In this document: one piece after another, positions 41,324 through 50,871 of the stretch
How positions within the stretch are numbered: position 1 is the stretch's first letter
Layout of the letters: every line of letters begins with the position of its first letter
Source: Hyphomicrobiaceae bacterium
GTDB taxonomy: Bacteria > Pseudomonadota > Alphaproteobacteria > Rhizobiales > Devosiaceae
Direction: 5' to 3'
DNA: 64,000 nucleotides
Assembly: GCA_020638065.1 (NCBI GenBank)
Contig: JACKJG010000008.1
Coordinates: 124,001 to 188,000, forward strand
Position numbers and translations under genes: made by a program
The notes under the pieces: generated by a model
Databases searched by the model: none
The model's input: only the letters and a program-made list of their open reading frames with translations
Told to the model about the DNA's origin: nothing

Positions 41324-41987
41324 CGGACTGGTCGGCTCCTGCAGGAATCGTGCGTGTAACAACCAGATCGATGGTGGTGGCCAGGCGCTCCCAATCATCG
41401 TCCGAGGCCAGCGGAAGTCCGGCATAGGCACCGTTTGCCCCGGCGGCAAATGAAAGGTGGCTGATCGCCGCAATGATCAGGGCACTGAATGCCGGCAGGT
41501 CAAAGCTCTCTCTCGGCGGCAATGTTTCGCGATGCCGCTCGATCCAGGAACGGAACGCTGCGGACCGGGCGTCGATCAGCGGCGTCACGTGGGCGGCGGA
41601 TTGTTGCAATTCCCATATTACGAGTTGTTGCAGCAACGGATCGGTCCGGTAGATGTCGATGAGCGCATGGGCGAAACTGCGTAGCAGACCGGTGGCCGAT
41701 TTCGGGTTGCCAGAAGAAAGTCTGGCGTCGAGGGCGCTGGTAAACCTATTTGCCAGTTCACGCCCCAGCAGAGACAGATAATCGTCCCAGCCTCCAAAGT
41801 AGCGGTAAAGCAGCTGCTTGTCATGTCCGGCCGCTCGCGCAACGGCGTTGACCCCCAACGCCATAAGCCCTTCCTTTTCAAGGAGAAGCAGTCCCGCATC
41901 GACGAAGGCCCGTTCGGTCTCGCCCCGGTTGCGGCGCTGCACTTCGGGAGTTGAAGTAGGGGATGTGTCCAGTGCTGCCAACGGCAA
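41310..41987 (-). CDS. TetR-family repressor
   Basis: Likely represses the divergent membrane-protein gene and itself. The N-terminal helix-turn-helix has ALGVNAVARAAGHDKQLLYRYFGGWDDYL (about residues 42-70); the C-terminal ligand domain is generic. Start is a TTG with GGAGGA just upstream; a second TTG two codons on has better spacing. The gap to the divergent ATG holds two TCAC-N6-GTGA operators. Its 3' end overlaps the RTX gene tail to tail. Ligand unknown. Confidence 0.88.
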   Translation of the reverse strand: MPLAALDTSPTSTPEVQRRNRGETERAFVDAGLLLLEKEGLMALGVNAVARAAGHDKQLLYRYFGGWDDYLSLLGRELANRFTSALDARLSSGNPKSATGLLRSFAHALIDIYRTDPLLQQLVIWELQQSAAHVTPLIDARSAAFRSWIERHRETLPPRESFDLPAFSALIIAAISHLSFAAGANGAYAGLPLASDDDWERLATTIDLVVTRTIPAGADQSVSEK

Positions 41988-42009
41988 TTCCTCCAGGGTC
42001 TCGACAATG

Positions 42010-42050
42010 TCACTATATGGTGATATTCATTTGTCACCAACTAGTGACAA
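42010..42050. promoter_or_regulatory. Paired TetR operators, TCAC-N6-GTGA
   Basis: Two inverted repeats with the same half-sites and spacing: TCAC-TATATG-GTGA (42010-42023) and TTGTCAC-CAACTA-GTGACAA (42031-42050). Their centres are 24 bases apart. They lie between the TetR gene and the divergent membrane-protein gene, the usual place for autoregulated operators. Confidence 0.75.
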
Positions 42051-42063
42051 GTGGGACGAACAG

Positions 42064-42795
42064 ATGCAGGTTTCGCGAAGAATGGTGGGAGCGGCAGCGA
42101 TCGTCCTCGCGCTTCTGTTCAATCTGGCCTATGGCGGTCTTGCCGCCATGTTCAACTATCCGGCCATTCTGAGGCAGCCGGCAACGGAAGTGCTCGCGCA
42201 GTTTTCCGCAGGGGGGCCGGTTCTGATTCTCGTGTGGTACGGATTTGCCCTATCGGCCCTGCTTCTGGTTCCCCTGGCGCCGTTGCTTGCCGGTGCCTTG
42301 CTTGGGGACAAGCCTTTCAACTCGATCGGGCTTGGACTTGCGATCACCGGGGCGCTCGCGGGGGCCCTTCAGGGTATCGGGCTTGCCCGCTGGGTGTTCG
42401 TCGTGCCGGCGCTTGCTGCGGGTTCCACCGATCCCGCCGGTTCAGCGGGGGAGAAAGCGGTCGAAACAGTTTTCGTGGTTTTGAACGCCTATGGCGGAGT
42501 GGCGATTGGTGAGCATCTGGGCCAACTCATGACCGTTCTGTTCCTGTTGTTCGGAGCGGCGGCGCAGTGGCGGCCGCGAGGTGGTCTGGCGGGCAACTGG
42601 CTGCCGGGTTTGGCGGCCCTGGCGGCTTTTTTGGTCGCGGCTGGAACCGGTGAAGGGCTGGCGCTCGTTTTGGGGGGCGACACGGGACCCTTTGGACTGA
42701 TCACCACATCGGGTTTTCTGGTTCTGTCACTGTGGCTCGTCGCGACGGGGATAGGGCTCTTGCTTTCTCGACCGAGGCAGTCGGCGGCGATCTAG
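42064..42795 (+). CDS. Multi-pass membrane protein, DUF4386-like
   Basis: 243 residues with about six to seven hydrophobic helices (AAAIVLALLFNLAYGGLAAMF, LVWYGFALSALLLVPLAPLLAGALLG, AITGALAGALQGIGLARWVF, ...). The plan of alternating helices and the divergent TetR neighbour fit DUF4386-type proteins. Function unknown. The ATG was chosen to start just before the first helix; the longer frame upstream overlaps the operators and the repressor gene. Probably controlled by the TetR regulator. Confidence 0.7.
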   Translation: MQVSRRMVGAAAIVLALLFNLAYGGLAAMFNYPAILRQPATEVLAQFSAGGPVLILVWYGFALSALLLVPLAPLLAGALLGDKPFNSIGLGLAITGALAGALQGIGLARWVFVVPALAAGSTDPAGSAGEKAVETVFVVLNAYGGVAIGEHLGQLMTVLFLLFGAAAQWRPRGGLAGNWLPGLAALAAFLVAAGTGEGLALVLGGDTGPFGLITTSGFLVLSLWLVATGIGLLLSRPRQSAAI

Positions 42796-44933
42796 ATCGC
42801 CCCGACCGTCTTGAGCCTGGCGCGGGGGTGGACCTCGTTCTGGCTCATGACTACCGTTTGGGGCCGGAAACGCTCGATGATGGCGCGGACCTGCGGGCGG
42901 ATCGAGGGCGAGGTGATGAGGACCGGCAGCTCGCCGAGTTGTGCGGCACTTTCGAAGGCTTCGTGAGTGGCGCGGATGAATTCCTGAAGCTTGGACGGTG
43001 CCATGGCGAGATGCCGGTTGTCGCCTTCGCCGACCATGGATTCATGGAAGTCGCGCTCCCATTGCGGGCTGAGGGTGAGCAGCGGCAGATTGCCGTCCGG
43101 TGCCGCGTTGGCGGCGCACAGCTGGCGTGCGAGCCGGGCGCGGACATGTTCCGTGATGCTGGTTGTGTTGAGCCCGGAACCTGCGACCTCGGCGATGCCT
43201 TCGAGAATGGTGGGCAGGTCGCGGATCGAGATGCGTTCGGACAGCAATGTCTGCAGGATGCGCTGGATACCGGAAATCGAGATCTGGCCGGGAACCAGGT
43301 CGTCCACCAGCTTCTTTTCGTCGGCGCTGAGCCCGTTGAGAAGCGTCTGGACGTTGGCATAGGACAGAAGATCGGCGACATTCGACTTCAGGACCTCGGT
43401 CAGGTGGGTCGAAATGACGGTGGCCGGATCGATCACGGTCAAGCCACGCACCTGGGCTTCGTCGCGCAAGGCAGGATCGATCCAGGTCGCGGGAAGACCA
43501 AAGGCAGGTTCGATCGTGTGGTGGCCTGGCAGATCGATCTTCCTGCCCGACGGGTCCATGGTCATCAGCTGATCAGGGAAGATCGTGCCGCCCCCGGCTT
43601 CGACTTCCTTGATCTTGATCGAATAGGAGCTGGAATCGATCTGCATGTTGTCGAGGATGCGGACCGGCGGCATGACGAAACCGAGATCGAGCGCAAGTTG
43701 GCGGCGCAGCGCCTTGATCTGTTCGGTCAGCCGGTCATCGCCGTTTTCGTCGTCGCGAACCAGAGAAAGAATGCCGTAGCCGAGTTCGAGCTTAAGCTCG
43801 TCCATCTTGAGGCTCTCGGCGATGGGCTCCTCTTTGGGTACCGCCGCGGCCTCGGCCTGCTTTTCGACTTCCTGTGCCTTTTGCTGCTGTTCCGCTGCAG
43901 CCTTGGAGCGGCCGGCGCGGTAGGAGACATACCCGGCCAGACCGGCGAGCGCGAGGAACGGGATCATCGGCATGCCGGGGAGGAAGGCCATGATTGCCAT
44001 CACCGCCGAAGACATGCCGAGGGCACGCGGATAGCGGGTAAACTGGGCGGAAAGGGCCTGATTGGCGCTGCCGGACAGGCCCGCCTTGGAGACGAGCAGG
44101 CCGGCGGCGGTCGAGACGATCAGGGCCGGGATCTGCGAGACGAGGCCATCACCAACGGTCAGGAGCGTGTAATTGTTGGAGGCGTCCTGAAAGCTGAGGC
44201 CCATCTGCACGGTGCCGATAATGATGCCGCCAATGATATTGATGAATGTGATGAGCAGGCCGGCAATCGCGTCGCCGCGCACGAATTTCGAAGCGCCGTC
44301 CATGGCGCCGAAAAACGAGCTTTCGTCTTCGAGTTCCTTGCGGCGGCGCTTGGCCTCGGCCTCGTCGATCAGGCCGGCGGAGAGATCGGCGTCAATGGCC
44401 ATCTGTTTGCCGGGCATGGCATCGAGGTTGAAGCGGGCGGCAACTTCGGCGATGCGGCCAGAACCCTTGGTGATGACCACGAAGTTCACGATCAAAAGGA
44501 TCGCGAAAACGATGATGCCGATGATGAAATTGCCGCGCATCACGAAGTTGCCGAACGCCTCGATAACGTGACCGGCGGCGGAGGTGCCGTTGTGCCCGTC
44601 GGCAAGGATCAGACGGGTCGAGGCGAGGTTCAGCGCGAGGCGCAGCATGGCAGCGATCAGCAGAACCGTCGGGAAGGCGGAGAATTCGAGCGGCTTGTGG
44701 ATGAACAGCGATGTCATCAGGATCAGGACGGAAAAAACGATCGAAACCGCCAGCATGACGTCCAGCAACACCGATGGCATGGGTAGAATGAGCACCACGA
44801 TGATGCCCATGACCGCCAGTGCCAAGGCGATATCGCCTTGTCGCAGCAGATTGATGATTTCGCGCGGCGACGGGATGCGGAAGGCGCCGCCCGCGCCGGG
44901 TGTTGCGTTGCTGCTGCCGCTTACATCAGCCAA
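42792..44933 (-). CDS. flhA: Flagellar export gate protein FlhA
   Basis: Core component of the flagellar type III export gate. Eight N-terminal membrane helices (from ALALAVMGIIVVLILPMP to FLALAGLAGYV) carry the FHIPEP-family signature region AAMLRLALNLASTRLIL and NFVVITKGSGRIAEVAARFNLDAMPGKQMAIDADLSAGLI. A cytoplasmic domain of about 340 residues (VVDPATV... PGQISISGIQRILQTLLSERISIRDL) binds substrates. 713 residues is normal. Thirteen bases after flbD; last gene of the fli operon. Confidence 0.97.
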   Translation of the reverse strand: MADVSGSSNATPGAGGAFRIPSPREIINLLRQGDIALALAVMGIIVVLILPMPSVLLDVMLAVSIVFSVLILMTSLFIHKPLEFSAFPTVLLIAAMLRLALNLASTRLILADGHNGTSAAGHVIEAFGNFVMRGNFIIGIIVFAILLIVNFVVITKGSGRIAEVAARFNLDAMPGKQMAIDADLSAGLIDEAEAKRRRKELEDESSFFGAMDGASKFVRGDAIAGLLITFINIIGGIIIGTVQMGLSFQDASNNYTLLTVGDGLVSQIPALIVSTAAGLLVSKAGLSGSANQALSAQFTRYPRALGMSSAVMAIMAFLPGMPMIPFLALAGLAGYVSYRAGRSKAAAEQQQKAQEVEKQAEAAAVPKEEPIAESLKMDELKLELGYGILSLVRDDENGDDRLTEQIKALRRQLALDLGFVMPPVRILDNMQIDSSSYSIKIKEVEAGGGTIFPDQLMTMDPSGRKIDLPGHHTIEPAFGLPATWIDPALRDEAQVRGLTVIDPATVISTHLTEVLKSNVADLLSYANVQTLLNGLSADEKKLVDDLVPGQISISGIQRILQTLLSERISIRDLPTILEGIAEVAGSGLNTTSITEHVRARLARQLCAANAAPDGNLPLLTLSPQWERDFHESMVGEGDNRHLAMAPSKLQEFIRATHEAFESAAQLGELPVLITSPSIRPQVRAIIERFRPQTVVMSQNEVHPRARLKTVGAI

Positions 44934-44946
44934 GCTGCTCTACTCC

Positions 44947-46314
44947 TCAGGCCGCGTTTGGGCGTTGCTCGCCTGGCGCAGGAATGAAGGTGCCCTCGTC
45001 GGCATATTGGTTGAGCTTGTTGCGCAGGGTGCGGATCGAAATGCCGAGAATGTTGGCGGCGTGAGTGCGGTTGCCGAGGCAATGGTCGAGCGTGTCGAGG
45101 ATGAGGTCGCGTTCGACGTCGGCGACGGTACGACCGACAAGTGACATGGCGACGGCGTTCGCGGTGGCGGCGGCATCGGCGGCAATCGAGCTGCGTCCGA
45201 CCTCGGCAAGACCCGATCCGTCCGGCAGAAGGATGTGTTCCGGCTCGATCACTTCGTCGGACGACAGGAGGACGGCGCGATGGAGCGTATTTTCCAGTTC
45301 ACGCACGTTGCCCGGCCAAGGTGCGCGGCGCAGGTCGCGCAGGGCGGCATCGGAGAGCTTTCGTTCAGAAAGCCCGTTGGCGGCGGCGTATTTGACAACG
45401 AAATGCCCCGCGAGCGCAGCGATATCCTCTGGCCGGTCACGCAGCGCGGGCAGGCGCAGGTTGACCACATTGAGCCGGAACAGCAGGTCTTCGCGGAACG
45501 AGCCTTCGCGCACTGCCTCGCCCAGATCGCGGTTGGACGTGGCCAGAATGCGGATATTGACGGGAACCGGCTTGGTGCCACCGACCCGGTCGATGACCTT
45601 TTCCTGGATAGCACGCAGAAGCTTGGCCTGCAGGCGCACATCCATTTCCGAGATTTCGTCAAGCAGCAGCGTGCCGCCGTCCGCCTCTTCAAACTTGCCG
45701 ATGCGGCGGCCAACGGCGCCGGTGAAGGCGCCCTTTTCGTGACCGAAGAGTTCGGACTCCAGCAGGGCTTCAGGAATGGCCGCGCAGTTGACGGAGATGA
45801 AGGGCCGGCCGGCTCGCTTGGAGCGGGCATGCAGATATTTGGCCATGACTTCCTTGCCGGTGCCGCTTTCGCCGGTGATCAGGACAGAGGCGTCTGAGGC
45901 GGCGATCTGGTCAGCCAGTTTGACCACTCTTGCCATGGCCGGATCGCGAAAGAGGAAATCGTTGTTCTCGCGGGCCACCGCGGCGATGATCGCGGCGATC
46001 AGCTCGGCGTCCGGCGGCAGCGGGATATATTCCTTGGCGCCGGCCCGGATGGCGTTGACAGCGGCAGCGGCATTGCTTTCGGTGCCGCAGGCGACGAGCG
46101 GCACGTGTATGCGCTCAGATTCCAGCGACGAAATCAGGCGCGGGATATCGCTCATAACATCGACGAGCAGCAGATCGGCGCCTTTGCCGGCGCGCAGGGC
46201 CGCGAGAGCGATATCGACCGATGGCGCGTGGGCGACCTTGGCGCCACCCTGCATCGCCAGTTTCGTGGCCTCGCTGAGCTGGCCCTCGAGAGCTCCAACA
46301 ATCAGAAGTCGCAT
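44947..46314 (-). CDS. flbD: Sigma-54-dependent flagellar regulator FlbD
   Basis: Activates sigma-54 promoters of late flagellar genes. The N-terminal receiver-like domain is degenerate, without a normal phospho-Asp context. The AAA+ domain has GESGTGKEVMAKYLH (Walker A), ESELFGHEKGAFTGA (sigma-54 contact), GGTLLLDEISEMD (Walker B). A C-terminal Fis-type helix (HAANILGISIRTLRNKL) binds DNA. 455 residues. Position in the fliF operon matches Caulobacter FlbD. A candidate target promoter lies upstream of fliK. Confidence 0.95.
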   Translation of the reverse strand: MRLLIVGALEGQLSEATKLAMQGGAKVAHAPSVDIALAALRAGKGADLLLVDVMSDIPRLISSLESERIHVPLVACGTESNAAAAVNAIRAGAKEYIPLPPDAELIAAIIAAVARENNDFLFRDPAMARVVKLADQIAASDASVLITGESGTGKEVMAKYLHARSKRAGRPFISVNCAAIPEALLESELFGHEKGAFTGAVGRRIGKFEEADGGTLLLDEISEMDVRLQAKLLRAIQEKVIDRVGGTKPVPVNIRILATSNRDLGEAVREGSFREDLLFRLNVVNLRLPALRDRPEDIAALAGHFVVKYAAANGLSERKLSDAALRDLRRAPWPGNVRELENTLHRAVLLSSDEVIEPEHILLPDGSGLAEVGRSSIAADAAATANAVAMSLVGRTVADVERDLILDTLDHCLGNRTHAANILGISIRTLRNKLNQYADEGTFIPAPGEQRPNAA

Positions 46315-46327
46315 ATTGTTTGCTCCC

Positions 46328-46663
46328 TTACCCGGCCTTGATGATTTCAGTCATGGTCACGCCCAGCCGGTTCTCGACCAGAACGATTTCTCCGCGTGCG
46401 ACGAGCCGGTCATTGACCAGAATGTCGATGGCTTCGCCGACCTGCCGGTCAAGTTCGACCACGGTGCCGACATCCAGCTTGAGCAGTTCGGAAATCGGAA
46501 TCCGCGAGCGGCCTAAAACGACCGAAACGCGTACCGGCACGTCGAACACGGCCTCGAGGTCGGCGGCGGTATGCTGCCCCGAAGGTTCGGGATTGCGGGC
46601 TTCGGGAGCTTCCATTTCCTGCAGGGAAATGTCCTCGAAGGACGGATCGTCTTTGTCAGCCAT
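46328..46663 (-). CDS. fliN: Flagellar motor switch protein FliN
   Basis: C-ring component binding CheY-P-driven switch complexes. 111 residues with a SpoA/FliN domain: VPVRVSVVLGRSRIPISELLKLDVGTVVELDRQVGEAIDILVNDRLVARGEIVLVENRLGVTMTEI, all landmark positions present. The acidic N-terminus is short. The ATG overlaps the fliH stop by eight bases. Note that fliM is not in the window. Confidence 0.95.
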   Translation of the reverse strand: MADKDDPSFEDISLQEMEAPEARNPEPSGQHTAADLEAVFDVPVRVSVVLGRSRIPISELLKLDVGTVVELDRQVGEAIDILVNDRLVARGEIVLVENRLGVTMTEIIKAG

Positions 46664-47378
46664 CGGAATCCTCAATGGTTGGCCGCGGCGCTTCGGCCAC
46701 GGCGGATTGGCCGGGAAGGCCAGGTGCCGGTTCTGCGTCCGGAGTGGCGCTGGCCCGGTCCGGATCGGGTCCGATGAAGGCAGCGACACGCTCGTCGATT
46801 TCTGAATTGATCTGGTCGAGACTACGAACCAGACCGCCGTCAACCCACTCGAAACGGGCATCGGCGAGACCGATTTCCGGTTCTCCCATGATCACCAACC
46901 GACCGGTGAAGCCGGACGTGGCAATCTGCGCTTCGGCGAGCTTCTGGACCTGGTTGGCGAGATCGGGATGGCAGCGGATGACCAGATGCGGGGCATTGTC
47001 CAGGGACAGCAGACATTCGCGCAGCAATTCCCGGATTTCGTCGAGCGGATATCGATCGATCACAGCACCGGAGAGTTTGCGGGCAACTGCGACAGCGAGA
47101 TCTGTGGCGTCGCGCGTAATTTCGCTCACAAGCGCATCGGAACGCCTGATGGCCTCGGCCGAGCGCGCCACCAGCTGGTTGGTTGCGGTGTCCAGTCCCT
47201 TGGCAGCCTGGGCGATTGCGGAATTTTCGCCCTCGCTCAGGCCGCGGGCATAGCCTCGCTGCTCGGCCTCTTTCAGCATGGCGTTGAGATCGGCCTCGGC
47301 GACGACGCGCTGGCGCTTGGTTCCACGCGCGGCGAAGTCCAGGTCGAAGGTGAATTTCTGGGGGGCGGCGGAGGTCAT
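46656..47378 (-). CDS. fliH: Flagellar export ATPase regulator FliH (FlbE-like)
   Basis: Binds FliI and tethers it to the switch complex. 240 residues: an N-terminal F-D-L-D-F segment, a helical central region rich in Ala/Glu (EAEQRGYARGLSEGENSAIAQAAKG), and a C-terminal ATPase-stator-like half. FliH is poorly conserved, so the call relies on gene order between fliG and fliN and on this plan. The extended Pro-rich tail is a local addition. Confidence 0.85.
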   Translation of the reverse strand: MTSAAPQKFTFDLDFAARGTKRQRVVAEADLNAMLKEAEQRGYARGLSEGENSAIAQAAKGLDTATNQLVARSAEAIRRSDALVSEITRDATDLAVAVARKLSGAVIDRYPLDEIRELLRECLLSLDNAPHLVIRCHPDLANQVQKLAEAQIATSGFTGRLVIMGEPEIGLADARFEWVDGGLVRSLDQINSEIDERVAAFIGPDPDRASATPDAEPAPGLPGQSAVAEAPRPTIEDSDG

Positions 47379-48449
47379 CTAGATGATCATCTCCTCTTTG
47401 CCCTTGCCCTTGGCGATGACGATCTCGCCGCGCGCGGCCATGTCCTTGGCGGTATTGACCAATTGGCCTTGTGCTTCGTCCACGTCGCTCAGCCGCACGG
47501 GACCCATGGCTTCCATATCGTCCTTGGCCATCTTGGCGGCGCGGGCAGACATGTTGGAGAAGAACTTCTCCTTGGCCTCGTCCGAAGCTCCCTTGAGCGC
47601 AAGCGTGAGCACCTTCTTGTCGATGGCCTGCAACACGGCCTGAATGGCATTGGGTTCGAGCTTGACCAGGTCGTCAAAGGTGAACATCAGGTCCTTGATG
47701 CGGTCGGCGGCTTCGCGATTCTTCTCTTCAAGCGAAGTCATGAAGCGCGTTTCGGTCTGGCGGTCGAACGAATTGAAAATGTCTGCCATCTGTTCGTGGC
47801 TGTCGCGGCGCTTGGTGGTCGCGAGGGTCGACATGAATTCGGCACGAAGCGTCGCCTCGATCTTTTCGAGAATGTCCTTTTGCACCGGGTCGAGGGTCAG
47901 CATGCGCTGGACCACGTCCATAGCCAGTTCCTCTGGAAAGACCGATAGCAGGCGGCTGGCATGCTCGGTGGAGAGCTTGGAGAGGACCACCGCCACGGTT
48001 TGCGGGTATTCGTTGCGCAGATAGGCGGCGAGCACGTCTTCCTGAACGTTTGACAGCTTTTCCCAGATCGTGCGGCCGGCGGGCCCCCGGATTTCTTCCA
48101 TGATGGCATCCACCCGGTCATGCGGAAGGAAGGACAGCAGAAGGCGCTCTGTCGTTTCGGTGTTGCCCGAAATCGAGCCGTTCGATGAGACCTCGGTGAC
48201 GAATTCGATCAGGAGTTCGTCCAGCATCTTCTGCGTGATCGGGCCGAGCGACACCATGGCACGCGACAGGGTGCGGATTTCGATTTCGTCGAGTTCGTCG
48301 AAGATCGGTTTTCCGTGATCCGGGCCGAGCGCAAGCAAAAGCACGGCGGCCTTTTCCGTGCCCGTGAGCGTACGGTGCTCGGCGTCGTCGCCAACGACCA
48401 GACCGCCCTTCATGTTCTCGCGTGCCGAGTTGACCTCTGCCAGAGCCAT
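47379..48449 (-). CDS. fliG: Flagellar motor switch protein FliG
   Basis: C-ring torque protein. The N-terminal domain has LTGTEKAAVLLLALG. The middle has the EHPQ-type motif as EYPQTVAVVLSKL. The C-terminal domain shows FTFDDLVKLEPNAIQAVLQAIDKKVLTLALKGAS with charged residues, then MSARAAKMAKDDMEAMGPVRLSDVDEAQ. 356 residues. The ATG overlaps the fliF stop codon. Confidence 0.96.
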   Translation of the reverse strand: MALAEVNSARENMKGGLVVGDDAEHRTLTGTEKAAVLLLALGPDHGKPIFDELDEIEIRTLSRAMVSLGPITQKMLDELLIEFVTEVSSNGSISGNTETTERLLLSFLPHDRVDAIMEEIRGPAGRTIWEKLSNVQEDVLAAYLRNEYPQTVAVVLSKLSTEHASRLLSVFPEELAMDVVQRMLTLDPVQKDILEKIEATLRAEFMSTLATTKRRDSHEQMADIFNSFDRQTETRFMTSLEEKNREAADRIKDLMFTFDDLVKLEPNAIQAVLQAIDKKVLTLALKGASDEAKEKFFSNMSARAAKMAKDDMEAMGPVRLSDVDEAQGQLVNTAKDMAARGEIVIAKGKGKEEMII

Positions 48450-50071
48450 TATGCTGCCTCAGTCAACCAATCGCGCACGATCACGGAGGATTGCCGCGGA
48501 TGTTCGGATACCAGGTCACCGACCGTTTCGATGGTCCGGGCCTGCGCCGCCCCCTGGCGTTTGGCTGCGTCCATCAGAGCGGTCTTGTCCGGATCATCAT
48601 GCACGTGCATTGCCTCGTTCAGGGCATCTTCCGTCGAGACAGGCTTCATGGTGGGTTCGGGAAGCGCGAGGGTTTCTTCGGGCGTCAGAACCTTTCTGAC
48701 CAGCGGACGCATAACGAACAGGATGAGCGCCAGACCGATCAGCGCTGTGACAATCATTTCGGCTGCGGACATCAAATCGTCGCGGGTGAAATCGAAGAGG
48801 CCCGGCGCAGACGTGCCGGCCGTGATGAGATCCGGACGCTCCGCGAATTGCAGGTTGACGACTTCGAGCTGATCGCCACGCTGATCGTCATAGCCCATGG
48901 CGGAGCGGACCAGAGTGTTGATCTGGTCGAGTTCCTGGGCGGAACGCGGCTGGTAAGTCGAATTGCCATTGGCGTCGGAAACGTAGACGCCGTCGACCAC
49001 AACGGCGACGGAAAGCCGCTTGATCGCGCCGGCTTCGGAAATGGCGGTTTCGGTCGCTTTCGAGATTTCGTAATTGACCGTTTCCTCGGTCGTCTGGGAC
49101 TGATCGGTCGAAGCGTTACCGGTGGCGCCGGACTGATTGGCGTTGGGAAGATCCTGACCCACGGAGACCTGACCGCTCGGCGTTTCTCCGGTCGAGGAAT
49201 TGGAGAGATCGCGGGTCTGCGAAGACCGCACGACCTGCCCGTTGGGGTCGTAGGTTTCCGAGGATTTGGTGGAGCGCGTGGTCTCGAGTTCTGCGGTGAC
49301 CTGAACACGTGCGCGGCCGGCGCCCACAATGTTGGCCAGAAGATCTTCGATGGCATTCTTCAGCCGGGTTTCGACCGCGACCGTGCGCTCTTCGAGGTCG
49401 GCGCTGATAGCGCCATCGGTGCCGTTGATGTTTCCAGTTGCGAGCAGGCGTCCCGAGTCGTCAATAACGGAAACCGCGCCGGGGTCCATGCCCTCGACCG
49501 CCGAGGCGATGATTTGCTGAATAGCCCGGATTTCCGATGCCGAAAGCGAGCCGCGGACCCCAAGCGTCACCGAGGCGGTGGGGTCTTGCCGTTCGCGCCG
49601 GAAAAGTTCGCGCTTGGGCAGAACCAGATGAACGCGGGCGGTGGTGACCCGGGCAAGCGATGTGATGGTGCGCGCCAGTTCACCTTCGAGCGCACGGATC
49701 AGATTGACATCCTGAACGAAGGACGTCGCGCCCAAAGTCGACTGCTGATCGAAGATTTCGTAACCGATCTGTCCGTTGGTCGGCAGGCCGTCGCCGGCAA
49801 GGGTCAAGCGCACCGAGGTGATCTGGTCCCGAGGAACAAGGATGGTTTCGCCGTCGCCGCGCAACTCGTAGGGCACGCCGCTCGACTGCAACTCGGCAAC
49901 AATTGCCGACGAATCGTCAAATGACAGGCCAGAATAAAGCGGCGCCATTTGCGGGCTCGTGACGCGGAAAATCAAAAAGGCGAAAAAGCCCAGCAACATT
50001 ACCGTGACAACGCCCATGGCCGCGACGCGCGCGAGGCCCAGCCGATTCAGCAATTCGCTAATCTGGTTCAT
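48449..50071 (-). CDS. fliF: Flagellar MS-ring protein FliF
   Basis: Forms the MS ring, the first structure in flagellar assembly. A membrane helix lies near residues 19-36 (AAMGVVTVMLLGFFAFLIF) and a second near 440-460 (MIVTALIGLALILFVM). YscJ/FliF domain landmarks include PLYSGLSFDDSSAIVAELQSSGVPYEL and RALEGELARTITSL. 540 residues. A one-mismatch CtrA box lies about 80 bases upstream. First gene of fliF-G-H-N-flbD-flhA. Confidence 0.96.
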   Translation of the reverse strand: MNQISELLNRLGLARVAAMGVVTVMLLGFFAFLIFRVTSPQMAPLYSGLSFDDSSAIVAELQSSGVPYELRGDGETILVPRDQITSVRLTLAGDGLPTNGQIGYEIFDQQSTLGATSFVQDVNLIRALEGELARTITSLARVTTARVHLVLPKRELFRRERQDPTASVTLGVRGSLSASEIRAIQQIIASAVEGMDPGAVSVIDDSGRLLATGNINGTDGAISADLEERTVAVETRLKNAIEDLLANIVGAGRARVQVTAELETTRSTKSSETYDPNGQVVRSSQTRDLSNSSTGETPSGQVSVGQDLPNANQSGATGNASTDQSQTTEETVNYEISKATETAISEAGAIKRLSVAVVVDGVYVSDANGNSTYQPRSAQELDQINTLVRSAMGYDDQRGDQLEVVNLQFAERPDLITAGTSAPGLFDFTRDDLMSAAEMIVTALIGLALILFVMRPLVRKVLTPEETLALPEPTMKPVSTEDALNEAMHVHDDPDKTALMDAAKRQGAAQARTIETVGDLVSEHPRQSSVIVRDWLTEAA

Positions 50072-50148
50072 CCAGTTATGCCCAAACCCGATTCGGGGCC
50101 CGAAAACCGGGCCAAAACACTAGGTGGGCAAAATTTACCTAGCTCTTG

Positions 50149-50164
50149 GTAAACAAGTTGTTAA
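50149..50164 (-). promoter_or_regulatory. Near-consensus CtrA box upstream of fliF
   Basis: On the minus strand TTAA-CAACTTG-TTTAC differs from TTAA-N7-TTAAC by one base. It lies about 79-93 bases before the fliF ATG, where class II flagellar promoters carry CtrA sites in relatives. GANTC sites occur nearby at 50090 and 50183. Confidence 0.6.
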
Positions 50165-50234
50165 TCGACTGTCGCATCTTGCGAATCTGCTGCATGTTCG
50201 GCGGCAGGGTGGCATTCACCACAAGGGATGGGAC

Positions 50235-50852
50235 ATGAAGGTTCTGGGGCGGGTTACGTCGATCAATGTGCGCAAGGTCTTATGGCTCGCAGACGAGCTG
50301 GGGCTTGATTACGAGCCAGAGGTCTGGGGCAAGCCGGATCGTGATCCGAATGTTCCTGAATTTCTAGCTCTCAACCCGAATGGACTCGTTCCGGTTCTGA
50401 TCGATGGTGATTTCGTTTTGTGGGAAAGCCACGCGATCATGCATTATCTCGTGGAGCGGGAAGGGCGCGGACCGGTGCCAAACGATCTCAAGGAACGGGC
50501 GATCATGAACCAGTGGCTCGACTGGCAGGTCAGCGATCTCGCACCATCGGCGACCTATACGGTGATGGCGCTGGTCAGAAAGGTTCCAGGTTTTGACGAT
50601 GACCACCGCATTGCCCAGTCACTTTCGGGCTGGACGCGGCACATGCGCATTCTCGATGCGCATCTGGCAGATGGCCGCGAACATCTTCTGGGCGACACAT
50701 TCACACTGGCGGACATTTCGGTCGGATTGCAGGTCTTTCGCTGGACGATGGTTGACGGCGAGGTGCCGGACATGCCGAACGCGCTGACCTATCTTGACCG
50801 GCTCATGCTGCGTCCGGCCGCCGCCAAATACATGACCACGGCCACGCCCTGA
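50235..50852 (+). CDS. Glutathione S-transferase family protein
   Basis: Cytosolic GST-fold protein. The N-terminal thioredoxin-like domain has SINVRKVLWLADELGLDYE, LNPNGLVPVLIDGDFVLWES (the conserved cis-Pro and glutathione-binding Glu-Ser) and AIMHYLVERE; the helical C-terminal domain has LGDTFTLADISVGL. 205 residues is normal. AAGGGATGGGAC precedes the ATG. Substrate unknown. Divergent from fliF; no evident operon. Confidence 0.92.
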   Translation: MKVLGRVTSINVRKVLWLADELGLDYEPEVWGKPDRDPNVPEFLALNPNGLVPVLIDGDFVLWESHAIMHYLVEREGRGPVPNDLKERAIMNQWLDWQVSDLAPSATYTVMALVRKVPGFDDDHRIAQSLSGWTRHMRILDAHLADGREHLLGDTFTLADISVGLQVFRWTMVDGEVPDMPNALTYLDRLMLRPAAAKYMTTATP

Positions 50853-50871
50853 CCATGCGTTTGTGGCATTT

